Shown here in pieces: positions 23,683 to 31,846 of a DNA stretch of 64,000 nucleotides. How positions within the stretch are numbered: position 1 is the first letter of the stretch; every line of letters starts with the position of its first letter. Under the pieces are notes generated by a model. The model was not told where the DNA came from. It did not search any database and was given only the letters and a program-made list of their open reading frames with translations. Made by a program: the position numbers and the translations under genes. The stretch is from Neobacillus terrae. GTDB lineage: Bacteria; Bacillota; Bacilli; Bacillales; Cytobacillaceae. The stretch is from contig NZ_JAAOEO010000015.1 in the NCBI RefSeq assembly GCF_011393025.1, positions 34,305 to 98,304 on the forward strand. The letters run 5' to 3'.

Positions 23683-24552
23683 ATGGATAGATTGTTACAA
23701 TTAAATACAATTTTTATCAGTATTGTGATTGAAGCAATCCCTTTTATTATAATTGGTGCATTTGTTTCTGCGCTAATAGAAGTATTCGTTTCTGAAAACA
23801 CGATTATCCGAATCATGCCTAAAAACCGCATTTTATCTGTCATTACTGCTAGTTTAATAGGGGCTTTATTCCCTGGCTGTGAATGCGGTATTGTTCCGAT
23901 CACTGCTCGTCTTATAAAAAAAGGAATGGCTCCATATTCGGCTGTAGCCTTCATGCTATCAGGTCCTATTATTAATCCCATTGTTCTGTTCGCTACTTTT
24001 ATTGCTTTTGGAGACAGCTGGACGATGGTATGGTATCGGGCAGGTCTGGCAATAGCTGTTTCGATATTAGTCGGTATCATTCTATCTTTTTTCAGTAAAG
24101 AAAACCCAATAAAGGTCAATCACAATGAGCATGTACACGATCATTCGCATCAAAATACCAAACAAAAATTGATTAGTGTTGTTACCCATACAATTGACGA
24201 GTTTTTAAGTGTAGGAAAATTTCTTGTCATGGGATCACTCATTGCTTCTGCTATGCAGGTTTATATCCCAACTAAGATTCTTGTCACATTGGGGCATACC
24301 AAAATAACAGCTTCATTAATCATGATGGCTTTAGCTTTTATTTTGTCCATCTGTTCAGAAGCGGATGCTTTTGTAGCTTCTTCGTTTAGAAGTAGTTTTG
24401 CTCAAAGCTCAATCGTAGCTTTTTTAGTGTTCGGGGCAATGGTAGACATAAAGAATCTTTTAATGATGTTTGGTTCATTTAAACCGAAATTTGTTATTCT
24501 ATTAATATCTCTGATTTCAACGTTGGTATTCATTGGTTCACTTCTTTTGTAA
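23683..24552 (+). CDS. DUF318 (COG0701) permease
   Basis: A 289-residue protein with eight predicted membrane helices in two similar halves. Typical family features are ALFPGCECGIVPITARLIKKG (a conserved Cys pair), YSAVAFMLSGPIINPIV and the second-half CSEADAFVASSF. A central cytosolic loop is His-rich (NHNEHVHDHSHQNT), suggesting metal sensing or binding. B. subtilis YcgR is the nearest namesake. The ATG at 23683 follows GAGGAGGAACTT. It pairs with the DUF1980 gene starting 13 nt downstream. The substrate is unknown. Confidence 0.88.
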   Translation: MDRLLQLNTIFISIVIEAIPFIIIGAFVSALIEVFVSENTIIRIMPKNRILSVITASLIGALFPGCECGIVPITARLIKKGMAPYSAVAFMLSGPIINPIVLFATFIAFGDSWTMVWYRAGLAIAVSILVGIILSFFSKENPIKVNHNEHVHDHSHQNTKQKLISVVTHTIDEFLSVGKFLVMGSLIASAMQVYIPTKILVTLGHTKITASLIMMALAFILSICSEADAFVASSFRSSFAQSSIVAFLVFGAMVDIKNLLMMFGSFKPKFVILLISLISTLVFIGSLLL

Positions 24553-24565
24553 AGGATGATTGATA

Positions 24566-25450
24566 ATGTTTCGAATCATTATTTTACTGCTTTTTACGAA
24601 CTTATTTTTTATGCTGCACTCCACTGGAGACATTTCAAAATATATAAACATGAAATATTCCTTCCTTTCATACAGCATGATCTTCGTTTTATTCTTTTTA
24701 ACAATTGCTGAAGGAATACGGTGGTATTTTTCTGATAAAAAGAAACATGATGAACAGGATGACTGTGGCTGCGATTCCGGCCATTGCCACCATGATCATC
24801 AATCAGATAAAAATAAAAAACCCAAGGGAAAAAAGGTTAAAAGATGCTTATCTTACGCTATAGTTATAATACCTGCTTTATCGGGCGTTCTTTTACCTGT
24901 TGCCACACTTGATTCAAAACTGGTAGATGCTAAAGGTTTTCAATTCCCTGCCTTAGAGGATGGAAATGATAAGTATGGCATGCATCAGGTTCTTAATCCT
25001 GATATGAGCCAGTTTATGGGGAAGGATGCCTTTTTGGATTTGGTTACGAAAGAATCTAAATCCTATAAACCAAAAGAGCATATAACCCTGACAGATGAGG
25101 ATTATTTAAAAGGGTTGGAGGTTATTTATAATTACCAGGGAGATTTTACAGGAAAAAAAATCACCATTAATGGTTTTTCTTATAACGGACCTAACCTAAA
25201 CAAAAATCAAATCTTTTTACTGCGGTTTGGAATTATTCACTGTATAGCGGATTCTGGTGCATTTGGTATGATGGTTCAATTCCCAAATGACGTACAAATA
25301 CCTAATGATCAGTGGTATCAGGTAACAGGAAAATTGGAGACTGTCTATTATCAGCCTTTTAAATCAAAGGTTCCTGTTTTAAAGGTGACCAATTATAAAA
25401 CTATTAGCAAACCAAAAGACCCATATGTTTATCGAAACAGCTTTAACTAA
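24566..25450 (+). CDS. DUF1980 / TIGR03943 putative permease subunit
   Basis: A 294-residue partner of the preceding permease (YcgQ-like). Two N-terminal membrane helices are followed by a metal-ligand-rich loop (DDCGCDSGHCHHDHQ, residues about 70-85), another helix and an exported beta-rich C-terminal domain. That domain contains FGIIHCIADSGAFGMMVQFP, the conserved HC-D-G core of the family. The pair is always encoded together, which implies one complex. The ATG at 24566 has AAAGGATGA upstream; a TTG two codons earlier is possible. A strong bidirectional terminator follows. Confidence 0.87.
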   Translation: MFRIIILLLFTNLFFMLHSTGDISKYINMKYSFLSYSMIFVLFFLTIAEGIRWYFSDKKKHDEQDDCGCDSGHCHHDHQSDKNKKPKGKKVKRCLSYAIVIIPALSGVLLPVATLDSKLVDAKGFQFPALEDGNDKYGMHQVLNPDMSQFMGKDAFLDLVTKESKSYKPKEHITLTDEDYLKGLEVIYNYQGDFTGKKITINGFSYNGPNLNKNQIFLLRFGIIHCIADSGAFGMMVQFPNDVQIPNDQWYQVTGKLETVYYQPFKSKVPVLKVTNYKTISKPKDPYVYRNSFN

Positions 25451-25457
25451 TATTCAT

Positions 25458-25502
25458 AACAAAAGAAGCACAGATGTCAGGCATCTGTGCTTCTTTTGTT
25501 AT
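25458..25502. terminator. Bidirectional terminator
   Basis: AACAAAAGAAGCACAGATG..CATCTGTGCTTCTTTTGTT is a 19-bp stem with only TCAGG in the loop. It separates the convergent DUF1980 gene and the PepSY remnant. Confidence 0.93.
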
Positions 25503-25762
25503 ACTTCAATTTTGGTGTTATTTCCTTGTTTTCGCTTCTTTTCAGCACCTAATATTTTTATGGAAAGGTATATTCCGGAACCTGACAGGAAAATCATGCC
25601 GATAGCGGCGAGATCGATAACCCAGCCTATATCCATATAGCCAAGCCGGCCTTCATGAAGCCCTCTAATAATACCCATCAAAGAGTTATTATTTCTTTCT
25701 CCTCTAAATTGCCCATTTCTAAAACCCCGGCCTTGAAACCCATTAGGAAATTGTCGGTTTCC
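25499..25762 (-). pseudogene. C-terminal remnant of a PepSY-associated membrane protein
   Basis: The last 60 codons encode GLHEGRLGYMDIGWVIDLAA followed by a membrane helix and a basic tail, the C-terminal end of PepSY-associated TM proteins. The frame continues upstream in Gly/Phe/Arg/Asn-rich sequence (from 25762) without a start codon and stops at a TAA just after the histidine kinase gene. The N-terminal helices and PepSY domains are missing, so an in-frame deletion is likely. A short protein from TTG/ATG at 25681 is possible. Such proteins are commonly encoded beside the two-component system found here. Confidence 0.7.
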
Positions 25763-25777
25763 TTAACTTTTTCTTAA
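25757..25777 (-). promoter_or_regulatory. Direct-repeat site, probable response-regulator box 1
   Basis: On the minus strand, TTAAGAAAAAGTTAAGGAAA: two TTAAG half-sites 11 nt apart. It lies between the kinase gene and the PepSY remnant. The same pattern is found upstream of the response regulator and the efflux operon. Confidence 0.6.
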
Positions 25778-25778
25778 A

Positions 25779-27029
25779 TTACGTCTTTTGATTTTTAGGG
25801 AATGTAATTCCGAGCTTGGTACCTTTTTCAAGTTTGCTTGTAACATTTATTTTTCCATTGTGTTTTTCAATAATCCATTGGGCAATGGAAAGTCCAAGAC
25901 CTGTGCCCTCTGATAAGGTCCTCGCTTTATCACTTTGATAAAAACGGTCGAATATTTTAGGAATGTCATCTTCAATAATTCCAATACCATTATCCTCAAC
26001 CATTAATTCAATCGAAGAATGTGACTGCCGGCAGGAAAGGCTGATAATTCCGCCCTCACCTGTAAATTTCATCGCATTATCTAAAAGGATGACAATGAGC
26101 TGGTGAATCCTCTCCTTATCACCTGTAAAAGTAACAGGCTCCGGTATATCCAGCAGCAGTTCTTTTTCCTGATAAGAAATAATTTCTTCATAATGGCTGG
26201 CAAGCTCTTTAAGCAGCCGGTCAAGCTGAAAAGGCTGTTTTAATACCTCTATTTGATTGGAGTCGGACCTAGCCAGTGTAAGCAAATTCGTTACTAACTT
26301 TGATAACCTTCTAGATTCATTGGAAATAGCTGAAATATCAAGAATTCTATCTTCTATTGTTGCGGAAGGAGAGCGAAACAACAAATCCGTTTTGGTCTGA
26401 ATAACTGCAAGCGGTGTTCGCAATTCATGTGATGCATCCGAAACAAATTGCTGTTGTTTATTCCAAGCCTTCTGAATTGGGATCAGGGAACGGTTTGCTA
26501 AAAAGTAGCTGAAAAAGATTGCTGCCGCCATTGCAATTCCACATCCAGTTGTGATAATAAGCAGCAATTTCCCCAAGAACTCTTTTTCCGAATTTATATT
26601 TCGCAAAAACTGAAAGGTCAACGTACCTTCAAATGGCACTTCGGCTTTTACTGCATAGTAGCGAAAGGTAAAATCTCCGATAGTAACGTCGTCTAGTTTA
26701 TTTAAATTCTTGGGACGAACGTTCTTTTCAAGCTCTTGGAACCTTTCGGCTTCAGGGTTTTGATCGGAAGACAATTTATTTTTCTCATTCCATTGTAAAA
26801 CAATGATACGAGGATCCGTAAAACCCATTTCTCTGTGCCTTCTATCATCATCTCTGGTTCTTTCGTGCGGAAAATCTTTTCGCCCTGCAGCTTCAAGCAG
26901 AGACCTGTTTACATCCTCGTACAATCGATGCTCTGTATAGAAATAAAGAATACTTCCCAAAGAGCTGATTAAAATGGCAAAAACTATGGAATTCATTACA
27001 GTTAGCCTGAATAAAGTTTTACGAAACAT
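25779..27029 (-). CDS. Sensor histidine kinase (YkoH-like)
   Basis: A 416-residue membrane kinase. The first helix (residues about 8-28) and the second (about 155-178) flank an extracellular sensor domain of about 125 residues rich in Arg/Asp/Glu. The H-box is FVSDASHELRTPLAVIQTKT (phospho-His near residue 203). The catalytic domain has N-box LIVILLDNAMKFT, G1 VEDNGIGI and G2 EGTGLGLSIA. It lies 10 nt after the response regulator. The paired PepSY remnant and efflux operon suggest an envelope or antimicrobial-stress signal, but the ligand is unknown. Confidence 0.93.
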   Translation of the reverse strand: MFRKTLFRLTVMNSIVFAILISSLGSILYFYTEHRLYEDVNRSLLEAAGRKDFPHERTRDDDRRHREMGFTDPRIIVLQWNEKNKLSSDQNPEAERFQELEKNVRPKNLNKLDDVTIGDFTFRYYAVKAEVPFEGTLTFQFLRNINSEKEFLGKLLLIITTGCGIAMAAAIFFSYFLANRSLIPIQKAWNKQQQFVSDASHELRTPLAVIQTKTDLLFRSPSATIEDRILDISAISNESRRLSKLVTNLLTLARSDSNQIEVLKQPFQLDRLLKELASHYEEIISYQEKELLLDIPEPVTFTGDKERIHQLIVILLDNAMKFTGEGGIISLSCRQSHSSIELMVEDNGIGIIEDDIPKIFDRFYQSDKARTLSEGTGLGLSIAQWIIEKHNGKINVTSKLEKGTKLGITFPKNQKT

Positions 27030-27039
27030 AGTGTTCTCC

Positions 27040-27711
27040 TTATGCTTCTTTCAAAATATAACCTACCCCTCGAACGGTTTTGATATCTGAATGATAACCG
27101 GAAGGCTCAAGTTTTTTTCTTAAATGATGCATGAATACTTCCACTATTGCAATAGTCGTGTCTGAGTCAAATCCCCAAACTCTGTCATAAATTTGTTCCT
27201 TGGTCAAAATGGCACCACGGTTTTGAATAAGGTACTCTAGTAATTCATACTGTTTTAGAGTTAATTTCATAGGCTTTCCGTCCACAATAATATCACGATC
27301 TTTTCCAAGCATTTCAATTCCTCTGTACTGGAGGGTTTGATTCATTGTCAAACTGCCGCTTCTGCGCAAAAGGGCGCGGATTCTCGCCTTTAATTCTGCT
27401 GCCTGGAAGGGTTTAGTGATATAATCATCGCCTCCTGAGTCCAGTCCCTTGACTCGGTCTTCAAGAGAATCTTTTGCAGTTAAAAATAAAACTGGAGTCT
27501 TAATATCCTCTTTTCTTAAAGCCTTAAGAACCTCGAAACCATCCATTCCCGGCATCATGACATCCAAAATAATAGCATCATATATGTTTTGGCGTGCAAA
27601 AAATAAACCATCATCACCGTTCTCAGCCTGGTCTACTGTAAACTCGTCTGATAATAATTCAACAATAGATTTTAAAAGGGGCAAATGATCTTCAACAACT
27701 AATAAGCGCAT
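27040..27711 (-). CDS. OmpR-family response regulator (YkoG-like)
   Basis: A 223-residue regulator. The receiver domain (1-115) has the acidic pocket VVEDH, phospho-acceptor Asp50 in ILDVMMPGMDG, the LFLTAKD Thr switch and Lys of TKPF. The C-terminal winged-helix domain (about 128-220) shows LTLKQYELLEYLIQNRGAIL and VEVFMHHLRKKLE, the recognition helix. It is the first gene of the regulator-kinase operon. A TTAAGG-type direct repeat 50 nt upstream is probably an autoregulatory site. Confidence 0.95.
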   Translation of the reverse strand: MRLLVVEDHLPLLKSIVELLSDEFTVDQAENGDDGLFFARQNIYDAIILDVMMPGMDGFEVLKALRKEDIKTPVLFLTAKDSLEDRVKGLDSGGDDYITKPFQAAELKARIRALLRRSGSLTMNQTLQYRGIEMLGKDRDIIVDGKPMKLTLKQYELLEYLIQNRGAILTKEQIYDRVWGFDSDTTIAIVEVFMHHLRKKLEPSGYHSDIKTVRGVGYILKEA

Positions 27712-27761
27712 GATTTATCTCCTCGATTAACTGGTTTTAATAGTAATATCATTATCTGATG

Positions 27762-27784
27762 TTATTCTTAATTTTCCCTTAAGG
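27762..27784 (-). promoter_or_regulatory. Direct-repeat site, probable response-regulator box 2
   Basis: On the minus strand, CCTTAAGGGAAAATTAAGAA: TTAAG half-sites 11 nt apart, upstream of the response-regulator gene. Confidence 0.6.
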
Positions 27785-27882
27785 ACTCTAATAAAGTATA
27801 TTTATAATAATAAACGAAAAAGTAACGGTCATAATAATGGTGAATGAAAAAAAGAAAAATTATTTAGTAAAGGAAGCAGAAC

Positions 27883-28308
27883 ATGCAAAACTCTTTTTTT
27901 AGATTTTTAATCGTAGGAGTTATAAATACATGTGTTGGATTAAGTGTTATGTATCTTATTCTCTACATTACAAATTCTTATTGGGTATCTACTTTCACAG
28001 GGAATACAATAGGAGCAGGAGTAAGTTATTTATTAAATCGAAAATTTACCTTTAAAAGCTCGAACTCTGTTTTAGGAAGTTTATTTCGATTTATGTTAGT
28101 AATTGGAATATGTTATTTCATATCCTACTCGATTGGTCTAAGAATTTCTTCATGGTTACTCGAATCCGTGCTTGGCTTGCACTCCTCATATATAAAAGAA
28201 TTGGCTGTGCTCTCAGGAACCGGTTTATATACAATATTAAATTATTTAGGACAAAGATGGTTTGTCTTTAAGGCCATACCTGAGCAAGAAGCAACAGATA
28301 TTAGTTAA
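27883..28308 (+). CDS. GtrA-family membrane protein
   Basis: A 141-residue protein with four membrane helices. FLIVGVINTCVGLSVMYLIL at the N-terminus and ISYLLNRKFTFKSS-like sequence (here VSYLLNRKFTF) are GtrA hallmarks, as is the closing NYLGQRWFVF. GtrA proteins act with GtrB-type glycosyltransferases to flip or present polyprenyl-linked sugars for envelope glycosylation. A GtrB-like glycosyltransferase gene lies at 33552. The ATG at 27883 follows AAAGGAAGCAGAAC. A terminator follows at 28314-28345. Confidence 0.92.
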   Translation: MQNSFFRFLIVGVINTCVGLSVMYLILYITNSYWVSTFTGNTIGAGVSYLLNRKFTFKSSNSVLGSLFRFMLVIGICYFISYSIGLRISSWLLESVLGLHSSYIKELAVLSGTGLYTILNYLGQRWFVFKAIPEQEATDIS

Positions 28309-28313
28309 TAGCA

Positions 28314-28345
28314 GAAAGTCGGCAGCAATGCGGCCGGCTTTTTCT
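28314..28345 (+). terminator. Terminator after the gtrA-like gene
   Basis: AAAGTCGGCAGC..GCGGCCGGCTTTTTCT forms a hairpin with a T-run just after the stop codon. Confidence 0.7.
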
Positions 28346-28405
28346 ATGATTCTAAAACTCATGCGGAAAGGGAACAGACTCTGGACTTCATTTTTAAAGA
28401 ATTAA

Positions 28406-28427
28406 TTAAGGAAAAGTTAAGGAAACA
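28406..28427 (+). promoter_or_regulatory. Direct-repeat site, probable response-regulator box 3
   Basis: TTAAGGAAAAGTTAAGGAAA: two perfect TTAAGGAAA half-sites 11 nt apart, about 70 nt upstream of the efflux operon. It is the best copy of the pattern also seen at 25757 and 27762. Confidence 0.7.
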
Positions 28428-28492
28428 TCATCATAATCTGCTTATCCCAACATTGTGGATATGGAATCCATGGAGACAAAGGAGCAGAGAAG

Positions 28493-29509
28493 ATGAAAAA
28501 GTGGATTTTTATTATTGTTGTTATTCTTATTATCGGTTATGGAGGTTACAAATATTATGCTTCCAAATCGAGTAACAACCAGCAGCAGACGATGATACAA
28601 AACAGAACAACAAACGTTCAAAAAGGGAAGTTTGAGGTGAAAGTGAGTGGTACAGGTACAATTCAGCCGGTTACATCTGAAGATATTAAGTCAGCCATTA
28701 ACAATAATGAAATTGACGAAGTTTTAGTTTCAGCTGGCGAATCTGTAAAAAGCGGTGAGGAATTAATTACTTTCACAGACGGAAGTGACCCGATTACTGC
28801 ACCGGCAGATGGGGTCATTACTACCATTGCAGTCTCAAATGGGGAACGGGTCCAGTCAGGACAAGTTGTTGCCCATCTGACAAACTATAACTTTTTGAAA
28901 ACAATAGCTTCCATTGATGAGCTTGATATTCCAAAAGTTCAGGCAGGCCAACCTGCAACAATAAAAGTAAATGCCCTTCCTGATCAAACTTTTACAGGGA
29001 AAGTTACTGCGATTGCCAATGAAGGGACATCAACAAATGGTGTTTCCAGCTTTGATGTCACCGTCTCAATTGATAATCCTAAAAATTTAAAAGTGGGCAT
29101 GAGTACGGAAACAAGTATTTTAACAGCCAGTAAAAATGATGCTCTCTATGTACCTCTTGATGCCGTACATACAGTAAATGGGCAGAAATTTGTAATGTTG
29201 GCTGCAGAAAATCCTGATCAGACTCAATCAAATAATCAGGGAACGGGACAAAACTTCTCCAGAAATCGAGTTATGGTTAAAACCGGCCTGGCAAATGAGG
29301 ACTATGTAGAAATTACCCAGGGTTTAACAGAAGGGCAAACTGTCCGCCTGCCGAATCTCGCGTCCAGCAGCACATCCGGTCAATTTGGAAGCGGAAGAGG
29401 AATGATGTTTGGCGGTATGGGCGGCATGAATCGGAGTGGTTTTGGTGGCGGCATGGGTAACCGCAATCGTAGTGGAGGAGGAAATTCAGGTGGAAGGAGT
29501 GGTAATTAA
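28493..29509 (+). CDS. MacA-like membrane-fusion (HlyD-family) protein
   Basis: A 338-residue protein. One N-terminal membrane anchor (WIFIIVVILIIGYGGYKYYA) precedes an extracellular adaptor: lipoyl half-motifs (VKSGEELITF, PADGVITTIAVSNGERVQSG), a beta-barrel domain (IDELDIPKVQAGQPATIKV) and a C-terminal Gly/Arg/Asn/Met-rich tail of about 50 residues (GMMFGGMGGMNRSGFGGGMG). The hairpin between the lipoyl halves is very short, as expected in Gram-positives, which lack a TolC partner. The stop overlaps the ATPase start (ATGA). It is the first gene of a three-gene efflux operon. Confidence 0.92.
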   Translation: MKKWIFIIVVILIIGYGGYKYYASKSSNNQQQTMIQNRTTNVQKGKFEVKVSGTGTIQPVTSEDIKSAINNNEIDEVLVSAGESVKSGEELITFTDGSDPITAPADGVITTIAVSNGERVQSGQVVAHLTNYNFLKTIASIDELDIPKVQAGQPATIKVNALPDQTFTGKVTAIANEGTSTNGVSSFDVTVSIDNPKNLKVGMSTETSILTASKNDALYVPLDAVHTVNGQKFVMLAAENPDQTQSNNQGTGQNFSRNRVMVKTGLANEDYVEITQGLTEGQTVRLPNLASSSTSGQFGSGRGMMFGGMGGMNRSGFGGGMGNRNRSGGGNSGGRSGN

Positions 29510-30219
29510 TGAGCACGCCCCTGATCCAGATTTCCAGTCTAATGAAATCCTATAAACTTGGGGGAGAGACTGTTCATGCTTTGAACAATGTCTCACTTAA
29601 CATTGATAAAGGTGAGTTTTTAGCTATTATTGGTCCGTCGGGATCTGGAAAGTCTACCCTGATGAATATGATTGGCTGTCTTGACCGCCCAGATTCAGGA
29701 GAGTATCTTCTTGACGGGAAAGCAATCGGAAAGATGAACGATAATGATCTAGCGACAATTCGCAACCAAAAAATTGGTTTTATTTTTCAAAACTTTAATT
29801 TGCTGACTAAGCTTACAGCTCTTGAGAATGTTGAACTGCCGCTTATCTACAGCGGGGTATCTGCAAAAGAGCGGCGGGAGATGGCACTACAATCATTAAC
29901 GAAAGTGGGTTTGAAAGACAGGTCAGGCCATTTGCCCACCCAGCTTTCAGGCGGACAGCAGCAGCGGGTGGCAATTGCCAGGGCACTAGTCGGAAATCCT
30001 TCTATACTATTGGCCGATGAACCGACTGGAGCACTTGATAGTAAAACAAGCGCAGAAATACTTCAGCTGATGCAGGGCCTGAATGAATTGGGTCATACCA
30101 TTATATTAATCACGCATGATTTGTCCATTGCAAAGCAGGCAAAAAGAATGGTTCGCATCCAGGATGGACAACTGTTTGAGAATGAGGGTGAACAAATTGG
30201 CAATTTTGCAATCTATTAA
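29509..30219 (+). CDS. MacB-type ABC transporter ATPase
   Basis: A 236-residue ABC ATPase with Walker A GPSGSGKST near residue 40, Q-loop FIFQNFNLL, signature LSGGQQQRVAIARAL, Walker B ILLADEPTGALD and H-loop ITHD. It belongs to the LolD/MacB/YknY group, which powers mechanotransmission exporters. Overlaps the adaptor gene by 1 nt and the permease gene by about 30 nt. Probable role is export of peptides, toxins or envelope-damaging compounds. Confidence 0.95.
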   Translation: MSTPLIQISSLMKSYKLGGETVHALNNVSLNIDKGEFLAIIGPSGSGKSTLMNMIGCLDRPDSGEYLLDGKAIGKMNDNDLATIRNQKIGFIFQNFNLLTKLTALENVELPLIYSGVSAKERREMALQSLTKVGLKDRSGHLPTQLSGGQQQRVAIARALVGNPSILLADEPTGALDSKTSAEILQLMQGLNELGHTIILITHDLSIAKQAKRMVRIQDGQLFENEGEQIGNFAIY

Positions 30220-31363
30220 AATGGCCCTTCGCAGTATAAAGGGTAATAAACTACGTTCAGCCCTGACAATGCTTGGTATTATTATCGGTGTTTCCTCTGT
30301 GATTGTTCTTATTTCAATTGCCCAGGGTTCGACTTCAAATGTGACAAGCCAAATCAATAATTTGGGCACAAACCTAATAACCCTCAACACTTTTGGTACA
30401 GAACTTTCCTTAACCGAAGACAAGATTGACAAACTGGGAAAATTAGATGGTGTGAAGGCTTTATCACCTGTTGTGTCAGGTCGGGTAACAGTGAAAAAAG
30501 AGAAAACTTCAGCCCAGACTACACTCACTGGAACTAATTCCGCATATGGAACGGTCCGTAATACAAATGTTAGCCAAGGAAGATTTCTTACCGATTTAGA
30601 TAACGAATACAGACAAAAAATAGCAGTACTTGGGGCAACAACTGCTGAAACCTTCTTTGGATCAGATAACCCGGTAGGGCAATACATTCAGGTAAATGGA
30701 ACATCCTTTAAGGTGGTTGGTGTCCTTGCTTCTAAAGGAAGCTCAATGGGGCAAAGCGGTGATGATGTTGTCATCGTTCCGTTAAGCACTGCTGAACGTT
30801 TGACCAAGACAACAAGCATTAATCAAGTCTATCTTCAGGGAAAAGAAAAGCAGGATATGAATCTTGTTATGGCTGAGGTACAAAATGCGATGGCAAACAT
30901 GTATCCTAATAAAACGGACAGCTATAGTATCATGAACCAGCAGGATTTAATGAATACGATGAGCTCTGTTTCCAACACAATGACCATGATGCTTGGCGGA
31001 ATTGCAAGTATCTCCCTGTTAGTAGGCGGCATTGGCATCATGAATATCATGCTTGTATCTGTTTCCGAAAGGACAAAAGAGATTGGCATCCGGAAAGCGA
31101 TTGGTGCAAAAAGGCGTGATATTCTGCTTCAATTTTTAATTGAATCTGTAGTCTTAAGTGCAATGGGAGGCATTATCGGTATTTTATTAGGCCTTGGTGT
31201 TGGAAAGATATTAGGCTCTACATTGCAAATGACTGTTACCTTCTCAAGCTCAGTCGTGATGTTCTCGTTCCTGTTTTCACTTATTGTTGGGGTCGTCTTT
31301 GGTGTCTTTCCAGCCAATAAAGCTTCAAAATTAAATCCGATTCAAGCATTACGATATGAATAA
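30188..31363 (+). CDS. MacB-type ABC transporter permease (FtsX domain)
   Basis: A 391-residue permease. Helix 1 (KLRSALTMLGIIIGVSSVIV) is followed by an extracellular MacB_PCD domain of about 210 residues and three C-terminal helices in the FtsX domain (GIMNIMLVSVSERTKEIGIR, AIGAKRRDILLQFLIES). The start is not certain: GTG 30188 keeps the usual N-terminal amphipathic helix, while TTG 30197 has the better ribosome binding site (GAGGGTGA). Gene order adaptor-ATPase-permease matches YknXYZ-like exporters. A terminator follows. Confidence 0.93.
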   Translation: MNKLAILQSIKMALRSIKGNKLRSALTMLGIIIGVSSVIVLISIAQGSTSNVTSQINNLGTNLITLNTFGTELSLTEDKIDKLGKLDGVKALSPVVSGRVTVKKEKTSAQTTLTGTNSAYGTVRNTNVSQGRFLTDLDNEYRQKIAVLGATTAETFFGSDNPVGQYIQVNGTSFKVVGVLASKGSSMGQSGDDVVIVPLSTAERLTKTTSINQVYLQGKEKQDMNLVMAEVQNAMANMYPNKTDSYSIMNQQDLMNTMSSVSNTMTMMLGGIASISLLVGGIGIMNIMLVSVSERTKEIGIRKAIGAKRRDILLQFLIESVVLSAMGGIIGILLGLGVGKILGSTLQMTVTFSSSVVMFSFLFSLIVGVVFGVFPANKASKLNPIQALRYE

Positions 31364-31365
31364 TC

Positions 31366-31402
31366 AATAATCGGCTGGGAAGATTTCCAGCCGGTTATTT
31401 TT
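31366..31402 (+). terminator. Terminator of the efflux operon
   Basis: AATCGGCTGGGA..TTCCAGCCGGTTATTTTTTC forms a hairpin with a T-run directly after the permease stop codon. Confidence 0.85.
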
Positions 31403-31463
31403 TCTGTAGAAACTTGGGACCAATATGGAATTTGAATTATAAACTGATCCTGCTTCAAACTTT

Positions 31464-31715
31464 ATTAAAGACAATTACCCACCTGTTTCTTTTCAATTTG
31501 TCCTTAAGAAGGCTTATTAAAGACATATAGGGGCTTTTTTTCTTTTTGTTTGTCTTCAACAAGGTTAAATAAAGATCAAATTACACTTTTTTACTATTAG
31601 TTTTGAGTGCTTAAAGACATTCAATCGCAATCATTCTATGAGATTGTCCTCAAATGGGCGCATTAAAGACAAACCCAATCTCTTTTTCTATCAGTTTGTC
31701 CTCAATGAGATATGA
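31464..31715 (-). repeat. 52-nt-period hairpin repeat array 2
   Basis: ATTAAAGACA-like blocks start at 31464, 31516, 31568, 31610 and 31662; TTTGTCCT-like blocks at 31497, 31549, 31602, 31643 and 31695. Spacing is 52 nt except for one unit shortened by about 10 nt. TTTGTCCTTAA..TTAAAGACA pairs as a hairpin in each unit. Read on the minus strand it matches the layout of arrays 1 and 3. It fills the gap between the efflux operon and the ykoS remnant; no gene is seen there. Confidence 0.8.
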
Positions 31716-31846
31716 CCCTCATACTGTTAGTAATCCTATTTCAGAAAAAAATTAATGGAATTTTAATATTGAATTAATAATTAATGGGTATAGTAGGGCA
31801 GCAGTAGAGTAATTACTTATTTCATAATGGTGGAAGTTAAAGGTGT

